Source: an uncultured Faecalibacterium sp. (GTDB lineage Bacteria; Bacillota; Clostridia; Oscillospirales; Ruminococcaceae). Taken from it: a DNA stretch of 64,000 nt. A model generated the notes under the pieces. The model did not search any database and had not been told where the DNA came from. It saw only the letters and a program-made list of their open reading frames with translations. The stretch is from the NCBI GenBank assembly GCA_934533135.1, contig CAKTBG010000010.1, positions 1 to 64,000 on the forward strand, in the 5' to 3' direction. Below, in pieces: positions 8,385 through 16,847 of the stretch. Both the position numbers and the translations under genes were made by a program. Position 1 is the first letter of the stretch. Each line of letters starts with the position of its first letter.

Positions 8385-8936
8385 ATGGCCTCAAACGATG
8401 CTTTTACTGCCGGCGTCCGACCCGGCGGACTGACCAACAGCACCGAGATCCGGTTGCTGCTGTGCTACCTTGTCAAGAATGCCGGGCCGATCACCCGCAA
8501 GGAGATCGAGGATGCCCTGATGGAGGAAGCCCTCGTCAATTACTTCGAGATCGGCTCCTGTCTGGACGACATCACCCGGCAGCAGCTGGTCGCACTGGAC
8601 AGTGACCGGTATTCCATCACCGACAAAGGCCGCAAGGTCGCGCAGGAATTGGCCTACGACCTGCCCCGCAGCGTCCGGGAGCGTGCCGTTGCCGCTGTGC
8701 TCCGCGCCCAGACATGGACCCGCAAGGAGGCCGAGTACAGTGCCCGCATTTCCGAAAAGGCCGATGGCCACTGCACCGTCCGCTGCACCATCAAGGCACT
8801 TGATCCGGAGCTCTTTTGCCTGAACATCGGTACCCCCGACCGCCTGAGTGCGGAACTGGTCAAAAAGCAGTTCATCCTCAAGGGCAATGAGATCTACCAG
8901 ATGCTCATCACCAAACTGACCGAAGAAGAACCGTGA
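8385..8936 (+). CDS. DUF4364 family protein
   Basis: This 183-residue protein has a winged-helix look in its first 80 residues (STEIRLLLCYLVKNAGPITR, then a DDITRQQLV helix) and a mixed C-terminal half. It fits DUF4364, a family thought to be DNA-binding but without proven function. I prefer ATG 8385 over an in-frame ATG at 8373, because the AGGGAG ribosome site ends at 8372, directly against the first ATG. A TATAAT hexamer in the upstream gap suggests a separate promoter. Confidence 0.8.
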   Translation: MASNDAFTAGVRPGGLTNSTEIRLLLCYLVKNAGPITRKEIEDALMEEALVNYFEIGSCLDDITRQQLVALDSDRYSITDKGRKVAQELAYDLPRSVRERAVAAVLRAQTWTRKEAEYSARISEKADGHCTVRCTIKALDPELFCLNIGTPDRLSAELVKKQFILKGNEIYQMLITKLTEEEP

Positions 8937-8970
8937 TCGTTTTTCTCAGACCATCTTTCCTACGACAAAA

Positions 8971-9007
8971 ATCACCCCGGGAGGCGTTCGGATCCTCCCG
9001 GGGTGAT
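8971..9007. terminator. Bidirectional terminator between DUF4364 and rubrerythrin genes
   Basis: A perfect 14-bp stem ATCACCCCGGGAGG/CCTCCCGGGGTGAT is flanked by A and T runs on both sides, so it can end transcription from either convergent gene. Confidence 0.88.
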
Positions 9008-9039
9008 GCTTTTGTTACAGATTCAGCCGATCAGAGAGA

Positions 9040-9591
9040 TCACAGCTCCACGTTGAAATAACGCTTCAGCAGACCCTCGAAGCCGCGGCCATGGCGAGCC
9101 TCATCCTTTGCCATCTCATGGACGGTATCGTGGATGGCATCGAGGTTCAGAGCCTTGGCCTTCTTTGCCAGATCCATCTTGCCAGCGCAGGCACCGCACT
9201 CGGCCTCAGCACGCATCATCAGGTTCTTCTTGGTGCTGTCCGTGACGACCTCACCCAGCAGCTCTGCAAACTTGGAAGCGTGCTCCGCCTCCTCGAAGGC
9301 ATAACGCTTGTAAGCGTCTGCGATCTCCGGATAGCCCTCGCGCTCTGCCACGCGAGACATGGCCAGATACATACCGACCTCGCTGCACTCGCCCTCAAAG
9401 TTGGCGCGCAGACCATCGACGATCTCCTGCGGAACGCCTTCGGCCTTGCCGATGCCGACCACGTGCTCGGTGACGTAGGTGTTACCGGTCTTCTCAACGA
9501 AAGCGGAAGCCGGAGCCTTGCAGACGGGGCAGAACTCGGGGATGGAACCCTCAGCGATGTAACCACAGACGGTGCAAACGTACTTTTTCAT
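9040..9591 (-). CDS. Rubrerythrin (N-terminal rubredoxin, 'reverse' type)
   Basis: This 183-residue protein has an N-terminal rubredoxin knuckle (C6/C9 and C21/C24) followed by a ferritin-like di-iron domain. Metal ligands are visible in [24 protein letters not shown] and KDEARHGRG. It would reduce hydrogen peroxide using electrons from NAD(P)H-linked reductases. Start ATG 9591 is set by GGAGG eight bases upstream; the upstream in-frame ATG overlaps that ribosome site. A single-gene unit behind a strong symmetrical promoter. Confidence 0.93.
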   Translation of the reverse strand: MKKYVCTVCGYIAEGSIPEFCPVCKAPASAFVEKTGNTYVTEHVVGIGKAEGVPQEIVDGLRANFEGECSEVGMYLAMSRVAEREGYPEIADAYKRYAFEEAEHASKFAELLGEVVTDSTKKNLMMRAEAECGACAGKMDLAKKAKALNLDAIHDTVHEMAKDEARHGRGFEGLLKRYFNVEL

Positions 9592-9664
9592 AAGAATATC
9601 CTCCATAAATGCTGGTTTATTTCCGGGCCGCTCTTGGTACCGGGCGGCCTTGGTTTCTGAGGCT

Positions 9665-9717
9665 ATTATAGCGAATAATTCCTAGTTAGTCAAGGATAAC
9701 AAGTGAGAATTATTCGC
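9665..9717 (-). promoter_or_regulatory. Rubrerythrin promoter with paired inverted-repeat operator
   Basis: On the minus strand TTGACT (9688-9693) and TATAAT (9665-9670) are 17 bp apart. A perfect 11-bp inverted repeat, GCGAATAATTC (9671-9681) and GAATTATTCGC (9707-9717), brackets the -35. Each arm contains the near-palindrome GAATAATTC. The downstream arm abuts the -10, so a dimeric repressor could block polymerase. A peroxide regulator such as PerR is a plausible guess, not shown. Confidence 0.75.
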
Positions 9718-9745
9718 ATTTAACGAATTGTTCACACTTCCCTGT

Positions 9746-11107
9746 TCAGACCTGCAGGTTGCCGCTGGTGGCAGCGTCGGAACCATCGGCTGCATCGAAC
9801 TCATAGTCGTTGCCGGGCAGGATGGCGTTCAGCAGGATGCCGACGATGGCAGCGATGGCCAGACCGGAGAGATTGATGGAGACGCCGCCGACCACGAAGG
9901 TCAGGCCGCCCACCGAGTTGAAGCCCAGAGCCGACACCAGAATGACTGCTGCAATGATGAGGTTGCGGCTGTTGGTGAAATCGACCTGATTTTCGACCAC
10001 ATTCCGCACGCCGATGGCAGAGATCATGCCGTACAGCACAAAGCTGATGCCGCCGATGATGCCGGTGGGGATGGTGTTGATCACGGCTTCAAACTTGGGG
10101 CTGAAGCTCAGGACGATGGCCAGCACCGCTGCGATCCGGATCACCAGCGGGTCGTAGATCTTGCTCAGAGCCAGAACGCCGGTGTTCTCACCGTAGGTGG
10201 TGTTGGCCGGGCCGCCCAGCAGACCCGCCATGGCGGTTGCCAGACCGTCGCCCAGCAGGGTGCGGTTCAGGCCGGGGTCGTTGATATAGTTGTGGCCGGT
10301 GGTCGCGCTGATGGCGGCAATGTCGCCAACGTGCTCCATCATGGTCGCCAGCGCGATGGGGATGATGGTGAACAATGCGCTGATAAACTCCGGGCTGCCG
10401 TCAATGGCGAAGAGACCCATGGCCTCCTTGTGGAGCGGGATGCCAAACCAGCTGGCCTCGGCAATGCGCTGGAAATCCACAGCACCGGTGGCCAGTGCCA
10501 CGGCATACGATACCAGAACGCCGATCAGGATGGGCAGGATCTTGACCATGCCCTTGCCCCAGATGTTGCAGACGATGACGGTGCCCAGTGCCACAAACGC
10601 CAGCAGCCAGTTTGCCTGACAGTTGGTGATGGCCGACGGCGCAAGGATCAGGCCGATGGCAATGATGATGGGGCCGGTGACGACCGGCGGAAAATACTTC
10701 ATGATCCGGCGGATGCCGCAGGTGGAGATCAGCAGGCTGACCAGCAGATAGACCAGACCCGAGAAGGCCACGCCTGCGCAGGCGTAGGGCAGCATCCGGG
10801 TATTGGCCACGGTCAGATTGCCGTCGGCATCGGCCAGCATGGGGGCCACAATGGAGAAGCCGCCCAGATAGGCAAAGGACGAGCCGAGGAAGGCCGGAAC
10901 CTTCTTCTTGGTGATGAAGTGGAACAGCAGCGTGCCCAGACCTGCGCAGAGCAGGGTGGTGGAAACGCTCAGGCCGGTCAGCAGCGGCACCAGCACCGTT
11001 GCGCCGAACATGGCGAACATATGCTGCACGCCGAGCACCATCATCCGGCCTGTGCCGAGCTGCCGGGCATCGTAAATGCCCTTGGAATAGTCGATGGACT
11101 GATTCAT
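9746..11107 (-). CDS. uraA: Uracil permease (NCS2 family)
   Basis: This 453-residue polytopic membrane protein of the nucleobase-cation symporter-2 family has about 12-14 helices. The NCS2 features include GVQHMFAMFGATVLVP near residue 26 and the EH...GDI region (MMEHVGDIAAIS), where the Glu is a substrate-binding position in UraA. The first half of the family signature ETTYGENTGVLA is present as NTTYGENTGVLA. It probably imports uracil with protons. The gene is preceded by a leader with a peptide and terminator. Confidence 0.93.
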   Translation of the reverse strand: MNQSIDYSKGIYDARQLGTGRMMVLGVQHMFAMFGATVLVPLLTGLSVSTTLLCAGLGTLLFHFITKKKVPAFLGSSFAYLGGFSIVAPMLADADGNLTVANTRMLPYACAGVAFSGLVYLLVSLLISTCGIRRIMKYFPPVVTGPIIIAIGLILAPSAITNCQANWLLAFVALGTVIVCNIWGKGMVKILPILIGVLVSYAVALATGAVDFQRIAEASWFGIPLHKEAMGLFAIDGSPEFISALFTIIPIALATMMEHVGDIAAISATTGHNYINDPGLNRTLLGDGLATAMAGLLGGPANTTYGENTGVLALSKIYDPLVIRIAAVLAIVLSFSPKFEAVINTIPTGIIGGISFVLYGMISAIGVRNVVENQVDFTNSRNLIIAAVILVSALGFNSVGGLTFVVGGVSINLSGLAIAAIVGILLNAILPGNDYEFDAADGSDAATSGNLQV

Positions 11108-11139
11108 GAAAAATTTTCCTCCTTTGGTTGGCGGCTCTC

Positions 11140-11178
11140 AAAAAAAGAGGCACCACCGCGTTCAGGCGGCAATGCCTC
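11140..11178 (-). terminator. Attenuator in the uraA leader
   Basis: On the minus strand, a stem of about 13 bp (11166-11178 with 11147-11159, three G-U pairs) precedes seven Ts (11140-11146), 32 bp before the uraA ATG. The stop codon of the leader peptide lies in its loop. Confidence 0.8.
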
Positions 11179-11242
11179 GTCCTTTCAAGAACCGGAAATA
11201 CAGCAAAGAAAAAGGGAAAACTTTTGCACGCAAACGCTGCAT
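11162..11242 (-). CDS. Leader peptide of uraA (26 residues)
   Basis: ATG 11242 follows a GGGGAG ribosome site and opens a 26-codon frame ending TGA at 11162. The peptide is rich in Phe and Leu, encoded by U-rich codons (the run AAAGTTTTCCCTTTTTCTTT). The frame crosses the 5' arm of the terminator and stops in its loop. This is the architecture of pyrBI/pyrE-type UTP attenuation in enteric bacteria. Translation is not proven. Confidence 0.6.
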   Translation of the reverse strand: MQRLRAKVFPFSLLYFRFLKGRGIAA

Positions 11243-11274
11243 CTCGCTCTCCCCTTTCCCTCTTTCTTCTGGTT

Positions 11275-11303
11275 AGTATACCAGAAATCCGGGTAAGGCG
11301 CAA
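11275..11303 (-). promoter_or_regulatory. uraA promoter
   Basis: TTGCGC (11298-11303) and TATACT (11275-11280) on the minus strand are 17 bp apart. The predicted start lies about 26 nt ahead of the leader peptide ATG. Confidence 0.7.
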
Positions 11304-11332
11304 CCTTTTTTGCTTTTTTCCAGCCAACCGGC

Positions 11333-11379
11333 TTGCAATCCGAGGACGGGTACACTATAATATTACCTACTATTATAGT
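11333..11379 (+). promoter_or_regulatory. Promoter and palindromic operator of the cysteine desulfurase operon
   Basis: TTGCAA (11333-11338) and TATAAT (11356-11361) are 17 bp apart. A perfect 9-bp inverted repeat, ACTATAATA (11354-11362) and TATTATAGT (11371-11379), covers the -10 and the likely start site. This suggests a repressor operator; the regulator is unknown. Confidence 0.65.
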
Positions 11380-11407
11380 ATCATTGCAAACCGAGGCATA
11401 CCAAATT

Positions 11408-12562
11408 ATGATTTATCTGGATTATTCTGCAAACACTCCGACGGACGAGCGGGTGCTCGAGCGGTTTTGCGCTGTGGAGCGTGCCTGCATCGGCAACGCC
11501 AACTCCCACCATCAGGCTGGCGAGGCTGCCAAGGCCGTGATCGACACGGCCACCCAGAACATTGCTTCCCTGCTCGGCGTGCAGCCCGCCGAAGTCATTT
11601 ATACCTCCGGTGCCAGCGAAGCGAACAATTTCGCACTCAAGGGGCTGGCGCGGCTCTCCCGCCATGTGGGGAAGCACATCATCTCCACCCCGCTGGAGCA
11701 TTCTTCGGTCAGCGGGACCCTGACCGCCCTGCAGGAACAGGGCTACGAGATCGACCTTGTGGACATCCGCAGAGACGGCACCGTCGATCTCGAGCACCTG
11801 CGGGAGCTGCTGCGTCCCGACACCATCGCTGTGGCAGTTTCCATGGTGGACAGCGAGCTGGGCGTGGTGCAGCCCGTGGCGGAGATCGCCGAGATCCTGA
11901 AGGCCTACCCCAACTGTCATTTCCATGTGGATGCAACGCAGGCCGTCGGCAAGATCCCGGTCTCGTTCGCGGGGATCGACACGATGAGCCTGACCGCCCA
12001 CAAATTCTACGGCTTGAACGGCATTGGTCTGCTGCTCAAGCGGCGGGGTCTTGCGCTGGAGCCGCTGATCCATGGCGGCGAAAGCACGACCCCCTACCGC
12101 AGCGGCACTCCCACGGTCGCCCTTGCTGCTTCGCTGGAAACCGCGCTGGATCTGGCCGTCCGTGCTCTGCCCCAGCGGATGGAACGCGTAAAGCATCTCA
12201 ACACCGTGCTCCGCGCCGCCCTGTCTGCCTATCCCAACGTGCGGATCAACAGCCCCGAGGCAGCCCTCCCGCACATCCTGAACCTGAGCGTCCAGAATGT
12301 CAAAGGCACGGTCTTTCAGCGAGAGCTGAACGCCCGCGGCGTCTGTGTCTCGGTCAAATCGGCCTGCTCCTCGGACGGCCTGCCGTCCCGGGCGGTCTTT
12401 GCGGTCAGCCATGACCGACGGAACGCCCTGTCCTCGTGGCGGATCAGTCTGAGCCACTTGACCACGGAGGACGAGATCCATGCATTTCTGGAGGCGTTCG
12501 ACGCCTGCTGCCGCCAGCTGACCGCCGATGGAGCGGCCCCAAAAAGAGAGGATTTGAAATGA
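11408..12562 (+). CDS. Cysteine desulfurase (NifS/IscS-like)
   Basis: This 384-residue PLP enzyme removes sulfur from cysteine and passes it on as a persulfide. SGASEANN (67-74) contacts the cofactor, K199 in TAHKFYG is the Schiff-base lysine, and C320 in KSACSS is the persulfide cysteine. The start MIYLDYSANTP is the usual family start. Its stop overlaps the next ATG by 4 bp, linking it to the TtcA-like gene, so tRNA thiolation is the likely sulfur sink. No IscU scaffold gene is nearby. Confidence 0.92.
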   Translation: MIYLDYSANTPTDERVLERFCAVERACIGNANSHHQAGEAAKAVIDTATQNIASLLGVQPAEVIYTSGASEANNFALKGLARLSRHVGKHIISTPLEHSSVSGTLTALQEQGYEIDLVDIRRDGTVDLEHLRELLRPDTIAVAVSMVDSELGVVQPVAEIAEILKAYPNCHFHVDATQAVGKIPVSFAGIDTMSLTAHKFYGLNGIGLLLKRRGLALEPLIHGGESTTPYRSGTPTVALAASLETALDLAVRALPQRMERVKHLNTVLRAALSAYPNVRINSPEAALPHILNLSVQNVKGTVFQRELNARGVCVSVKSACSSDGLPSRAVFAVSHDRRNALSSWRISLSHLTTEDEIHAFLEAFDACCRQLTADGAAPKREDLK

Positions 12563-13428
12563 AACGCGAACTGGAACCTTACCAGATGATCGAACGCAGC
12601 ATCATCAAAAAATACCGCAAGGAGCTTTGGACGCCCTTTATCGTGGCCGTAAAACGCTATGAACTGATCCAAGCCAACGATAAAATCGCCGTCTGCATCT
12701 CGGGCGGAAAAGACTCCATGCTGATGGCCAAACTGATGCAGGAGCTGCAGAAGCACAGCGACGTGCCCTTTGAGCTGGTCTTTCTCGTGATGGATCCCGG
12801 TTACAACGAGATCAACCGCCAGAAGATCGAGTCCAACGCCGCACTGCTCCACATCCCTGTAACCATCTTCGAGAGCAACATTTTCTCGGTGGCCAACAAC
12901 ACCGACAAAAACCCCTGCTACCTCTGCGCCCGGATGCGCCGCGGCCACCTGTACAGCAAAGCCAAGGAACTGGGCTGCAACAAAATCGCGCTGGGGCATC
13001 ATTTTAACGACGTCATTGAGACGACCGTGATGAGTATGTTCTACGGTTCCCAGCTGCAGGCCATGCCGCCGATGCTGCACAGCACCAGTTTTCCCGGCAT
13101 GACGCTCATCCGCCCCCTGTATTGCATCAAAGAAGAGGATATCCTTGCATGGAAGCGGTACAACGACCTCGAGTTCATCCAGTGCGCCTGCCGCTTTACC
13201 GAAAACTGCACCATGTGCGACAATGGCGGCGGCGGTTCCAAGCGGCAGGAGGTCAAGATCCTGCTCCGCCGTCTCAAGCGGGATAACCCCAACATCGAAA
13301 ACAGCATCTTCCGCAGCATCCATGCCGTTGCGCTGGATACCATGCCCGGATACAAATCCGAAGGCGTCGAGCATTCCTTCCTTGAGCGGTTCCATGCCAT
13401 GGAAAACGCCGAAGAAGCCGCGGAATAA
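12559..13428 (+). CDS. ttcA: TtcA-family tRNA 2-thiolation enzyme
   Basis: This 289-residue PP-loop ATPase has SGGKDS (48-53) for adenylation, C120-x2-C123 (NPCYLCARM) for thiol chemistry or Fe-S binding, and four further cysteines at 209, 211, 217 and 220. This fits TtcA, which makes 2-thiocytidine at tRNA position 32. Related PP-loop tRNA thiolases cannot be fully excluded. Translational overlap with a cysteine desulfurase supports a sulfur relay. Confidence 0.82.
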   Translation: MKRELEPYQMIERSIIKKYRKELWTPFIVAVKRYELIQANDKIAVCISGGKDSMLMAKLMQELQKHSDVPFELVFLVMDPGYNEINRQKIESNAALLHIPVTIFESNIFSVANNTDKNPCYLCARMRRGHLYSKAKELGCNKIALGHHFNDVIETTVMSMFYGSQLQAMPPMLHSTSFPGMTLIRPLYCIKEEDILAWKRYNDLEFIQCACRFTENCTMCDNGGGGSKRQEVKILLRRLKRDNPNIENSIFRSIHAVALDTMPGYKSEGVEHSFLERFHAMENAEEAAE

Positions 13429-13438
13429 GGCAAACGAC

Positions 13439-13472
13439 AAGACCCTCCCGGATGCAGCTCCGGGAGGGTCTT
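13439..13472. terminator. Terminator between ttcA and the 13485 gene
   Basis: A perfect 14-bp stem AAGACCCTCCCGGA/TCCGGGAGGGTCTT with a 6-nt loop lies between two convergent genes and probably serves both, although the T tracts are weak. Confidence 0.75.
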
Positions 13473-13484
13473 GTGCTAAAATCG

Positions 13485-14009
13485 TTACTGTACCGTCACA
13501 TTCAGCCCGTCGATGACCGTGTTCAGGATCGCCTTGTCGGATGTTTCAGGGTCGTAGAAGGTCAGAATGTATTTGCCGCTGTACAAGCCGGGTCTGCAGC
13601 CGACGTCGTCCAGCTGCAATTCTTCCAGTTTTGTACCGGGCATCAGCAGACCCGACTGCCCGAGAATCGCTTCCCGGCCTTCGCCGTCCACAAGGATCAA
13701 TTGAATCGCCACGCTGTTGACCGAATTGGATGGATTGGCATAGTACAGCTGTGCCGTTCCCGTTTCCCGGTTCACGCACACGTCTTTTGTATATTCGATG
13801 GACGCAAATCCACCCGAACCGGCCGAGGCTTTGCTCCCTTCCGCTCCGCTTTCGTAGGAGAGCGCATTGGGTTCCAGCTCACTCGGCTCGTAATCCGTCA
13901 GCTTTGGGGTTGGCCGCAGAAACAACGCCCAGCCTGCGACGCACAGCAGCACGGCCACTGCAGCCGACAGCACCGCGATGATGATCTTTGAGCCATTCTG
14001 CTTTTCCAT
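13485..14009 (-). CDS. Membrane-anchored exported protein of unknown function
   Basis: This 174-residue protein has one N-terminal transmembrane helix (about 9-30), a Ser/Gly/Glu-rich linker to about residue 68, and then a soluble domain of about 105 residues with a beta-rich pattern. I do not recognise the domain. It stands alone between a terminator and its own promoter, and structured repeat copy B lies in its 5' leader. Confidence 0.7.
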   Translation of the reverse strand: MEKQNGSKIIIAVLSAAVAVLLCVAGWALFLRPTPKLTDYEPSELEPNALSYESGAEGSKASAGSGGFASIEYTKDVCVNRETGTAQLYYANPSNSVNSVAIQLILVDGEGREAILGQSGLLMPGTKLEELQLDDVGCRPGLYSGKYILTFYDPETSDKAILNTVIDGLNVTVQ

Positions 14010-14040
14010 CTCTCGTCCTCACGGTCTTTCTGTATTTTTT

Positions 14041-14136
14041 TTAGCAATTCAACTTTTTAATGCAACAGCAACATCGTTGAATTGCATATCGCAGAGATAC
14101 CGTCTTGATGTTGCGCTCATTTCTTGACTTGCGATA
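14041..14136 (+). repeat. Structured intergenic repeat, copy B
   Basis: Stem 1 pairs GCAATTCAAC with GTTGAATTGC (10 bp) around a 22-nt loop. Stem 2 pairs TATCGCA with TGCGATA. It aligns without gaps to copies A and C. Here it lies, in the opposite orientation, inside the 5' leader of the 13485 gene. Confidence 0.85.
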
Positions 14137-14220
14137 AAACTCTTTCGCAGTTGTAATTTTACCATATAGGGTCAATTTCGGCAAGAGGTCGGAAGAAAAT
14201 TGCCATCGGGATCCGCAAAA

Positions 14221-15318
14221 TCAATCCGATTTGGTCTGTGCAGTTTCTGCATCCTTTATCCTTTGGCGTTGCATCGTCCGGGTCAATTCCGCGGCAACGA
14301 TACAGCAGCCTGCAAATACAAGCAATGCACAGTCCAACGGAACCCGCCGCATCACGACCACGCGGGAATTCAGCATCCGAAAAACGCTCTGCTCCCCTTC
14401 CGGCATCAGGAGATAAAACAGAGCCAGGGAAAGCGGCAGGTGCAGCATCCGCGCCTGATACAGGGGTCGGAGCGTCATTTCAGCCGGGCAGAGCGTGCGG
14501 ATCTGCATCAGCACCGAAAGCCCCTGCAGGCTGAGAGCGGCACAACACAGGCTGCTCGCCCACAGGCCGGTTTTCGAGGCCAGATCGCAGCCGGAGCAAA
14601 CTTCCAGAAGCATCGCACTGAGAATGCCAACGGCCGGAGGTGCAATTGCACCGATCCCGGCAGCCAGCATCCGGAAATAGAGCACGAAGCCGCAGAGTTT
14701 CAGATAATTCTGCATGGCATCGGCCAACACCCGATCTATCCGGATCTCCGGCACGCGCACCGAACGCTTCGGAGCGATCCGCTCCATGGAGGGCGAAGGC
14801 CGCCGCTTGCACCGATGAAGAACTGCGGCAGACAGGTACCCGGCCAGAATCTGTGCTGCAAACAGACAAACGCCGAGGGCTGTGCTCCCCAGCAGATCCT
14901 GCCCTACCGTCAGCACCACAAACGACGGCCCGGAACAGACGCAGGCAGGCAGCAGATCATCCGCTTCTTCGGCCGTCAGCTGGCCGGTATGTACCGCCTC
15001 TGCCGCTGCGCGGGCTGCAGGTGCAAAACCGCCCAGAAAGCCGATCATCAGAACCCGGGCTGCACAGCGGCTCTTCAACCCGACCAACCGCACCACCGGG
15101 CGGAACGGAAGATCCAGCCGCTCTGCTGCGGGGCATTGGATCAAAAGCGATGAGACGACCAGAAACGGAAACAGCGACAGCAGCAGCGAACCTGTGCAGA
15201 GTGCCATGCCTTCCTGCAATGCCTGTGCGCAGACGTGCGGCACTGCAAACGGAAGCATTCCGGTCAAAACGGCCAGCATCAACCCCAAAACCGCCGAAAA
15301 GTTTTTGTTGTGACTCAT
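14221..15318 (-). CDS. ylbJ: YlbJ-like sporulation integral membrane protein
   Basis: This 365-residue polytopic membrane protein carries nucleoside-recognition (Gate) motifs, including GFLGGFAPAARAAAE and a following TAEEADDLLPACVCSGPSF, comparable to the GGYPVGAK...SGP pattern of YlbJ. YlbJ is needed for spore cortex in Bacillus. The start is set by a strong GGGAGGGGG site. It diverges from yqfC-yqfD. The first conserved GGYPVG is altered to GGFAPA, so function may have drifted. Confidence 0.75.
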   Translation of the reverse strand: MSHNKNFSAVLGLMLAVLTGMLPFAVPHVCAQALQEGMALCTGSLLLSLFPFLVVSSLLIQCPAAERLDLPFRPVVRLVGLKSRCAARVLMIGFLGGFAPAARAAAEAVHTGQLTAEEADDLLPACVCSGPSFVVLTVGQDLLGSTALGVCLFAAQILAGYLSAAVLHRCKRRPSPSMERIAPKRSVRVPEIRIDRVLADAMQNYLKLCGFVLYFRMLAAGIGAIAPPAVGILSAMLLEVCSGCDLASKTGLWASSLCCAALSLQGLSVLMQIRTLCPAEMTLRPLYQARMLHLPLSLALFYLLMPEGEQSVFRMLNSRVVVMRRVPLDCALLVFAGCCIVAAELTRTMQRQRIKDAETAQTKSD

Positions 15319-15401
15319 ACGCACCCCCTCCCGTTCCATATATATGTAACGTTCGGCAGAACATTGCCATCCAATGCAGAGCGGCACAGGGAGGGAGATG
15401 C

Positions 15402-15686
15402 GTGGCGAAAAAACGAAAAAAGCCCTCCCTTGTCGGGTGGCTTCAACGGATGTTCCGACAACCACCCCACGGATTTTATGGACAGCCCTGTGTGTATTGG
15501 AGCGGCCAGATGCTGGAGATCGAACATTTCCGGCGGATCCGGTCTTATGACGAGGGGAAGCTCTGCCTTGAGTTTGGAAAAAAAGAATTGACGATCTACG
15601 GCGATCACCTCAAGATCGAAACGCTGGCCGCACATCGGATCACGTTGAAGGGCGATATTCTGCGAACCGATTTCTCGGATGGATAG
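15402..15686 (+). CDS. yqfC: YqfC/YabP-family sporulation protein
   Basis: This 94-residue protein starts at GTG 15402 after GGGAGG; no in-frame ATG fits. The family core is visible from about residue 40 (MLEIEHFRRI...LCLEFGKKELTIYGDHLKIE). In Bacillus, yqfC and yqfD are a sigma-E pair. Here the yqfD ribosome site overlaps the yqfC stop codon, keeping that pairing. Confidence 0.85.
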   Translation: MAKKRKKPSLVGWLQRMFRQPPHGFYGQPCVYWSGQMLEIEHFRRIRSYDEGKLCLEFGKKELTIYGDHLKIETLAAHRITLKGDILRTDFSDG

Positions 15687-15696
15687 GAGCAGGCAG

Positions 15697-16842
15697 ATGG
15701 ATGCAGTGACACTTTGGGCCGGTGTGCAGTTTCAAGCACAAAACGGCGACACCGACGGCCTGCTGACGGAGGCGGCGCGGCAGGGGCTTCATTTGTCCGA
15801 GGTGCACCCCTGCCCCGGCGGATTCACGGCACGCTGTGCGGCGTGGCATTACCAGCGGCTGGCAGCACTGGCACGGCGGAAGCACGTTTTGCTGCGCATT
15901 CAGGCAAAAACGGGTCTGTTTTTCCGGCTGCGTCCGCTCCTGCGTCGAACCGGCCTTTGGGCGGGCATTCTGCTGTTTGTGCCGCTGCTGCTCTGGCTGC
16001 AGGGATTTGTCTGGACAGTGCAGTTTCAAGACCTGACGATCGGCCAGCAGGCACGGATCACCGCCACGCTGCGGGAGACGGTTGGGCTGATGCCCGGGTG
16101 CCGCGTCACGGAACCGCTGCTCGCTGCCGGAGAATATGCCCTCCTGCAGAGCGGCGAATTTTCATGGGTCAGTCTGAATTTTCAGGATGGGCGTCTCACC
16201 GTGGAGGCCGCCGCTGCAAAACCTGTGCCGGAGATCGCATCCGGAACGCTCCACGGCATCCGGGCAAAGGCAGCGGGCACGATCGTCCGCACCAACCTCG
16301 TCAGCGGCACGATGCTGGTCACACCCGGGCAGCAGGTCGAGGCCGGACAAGGGTTGATCGGCACGGCGCGGAGCGAGCGGGATGGCACGCTGGTCTTTCA
16401 GCCTGCCGCCGGGTCGGTGCAGGCGCAGTTTGAATGGAGCAATACGCAGGATATTCCCCTTGCCTCCATCATCGCTCTGTATACAGGCGAACACAGCACA
16501 CACTATGCTTTTTTGTGGAACGGTCATCGCAGGGCTCTGCCGTCGTTTTTGCAGAGAAACGATCCGGCCAATAACGTCATCGTTCGTTATTTGCAGCCCG
16601 CGATTTTTGATTTGAAATTTCCGGGAATGGTTGAAGAAACCACGCACTATTTTCAGCAGGAAGAAGAACTGGTTTACACCGAAGCGGAAGCCCTCACTCT
16701 TGCCCGGCTGCACAGCTTGCAGGTGCTTTATGCCGACTATCCCGACGCGGAACGCATCGCCCGCAAGGAAGCTGCATCCATCGCGGAGAATATCCTGCAT
16801 TATACCGTGGCCTATACCATCGTTGCAGAGATCGGCCAATAA
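15697..16842 (+). CDS. yqfD: Sporulation protein YqfD
   Basis: This 381-residue protein has a cytoplasmic N-terminal region of about 85 residues, a transmembrane helix (about 93-115) and a large external domain, as in YqfD (a SpoIIIAH/IVFA-like partner whose biochemical role is unknown). ATG 15697 has AGGAG eight bases upstream. It is preferred over ATG 15679, which lies inside yqfC. It follows yqfC directly and ends before a bidirectional terminator. Confidence 0.82.
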   Translation: MDAVTLWAGVQFQAQNGDTDGLLTEAARQGLHLSEVHPCPGGFTARCAAWHYQRLAALARRKHVLLRIQAKTGLFFRLRPLLRRTGLWAGILLFVPLLLWLQGFVWTVQFQDLTIGQQARITATLRETVGLMPGCRVTEPLLAAGEYALLQSGEFSWVSLNFQDGRLTVEAAAAKPVPEIASGTLHGIRAKAAGTIVRTNLVSGTMLVTPGQQVEAGQGLIGTARSERDGTLVFQPAAGSVQAQFEWSNTQDIPLASIIALYTGEHSTHYAFLWNGHRRALPSFLQRNDPANNVIVRYLQPAIFDLKFPGMVEETTHYFQQEEELVYTEAEALTLARLHSLQVLYADYPDAERIARKEAASIAENILHYTVAYTIVAEIGQ

Positions 16843-16847
16843 AAAAA

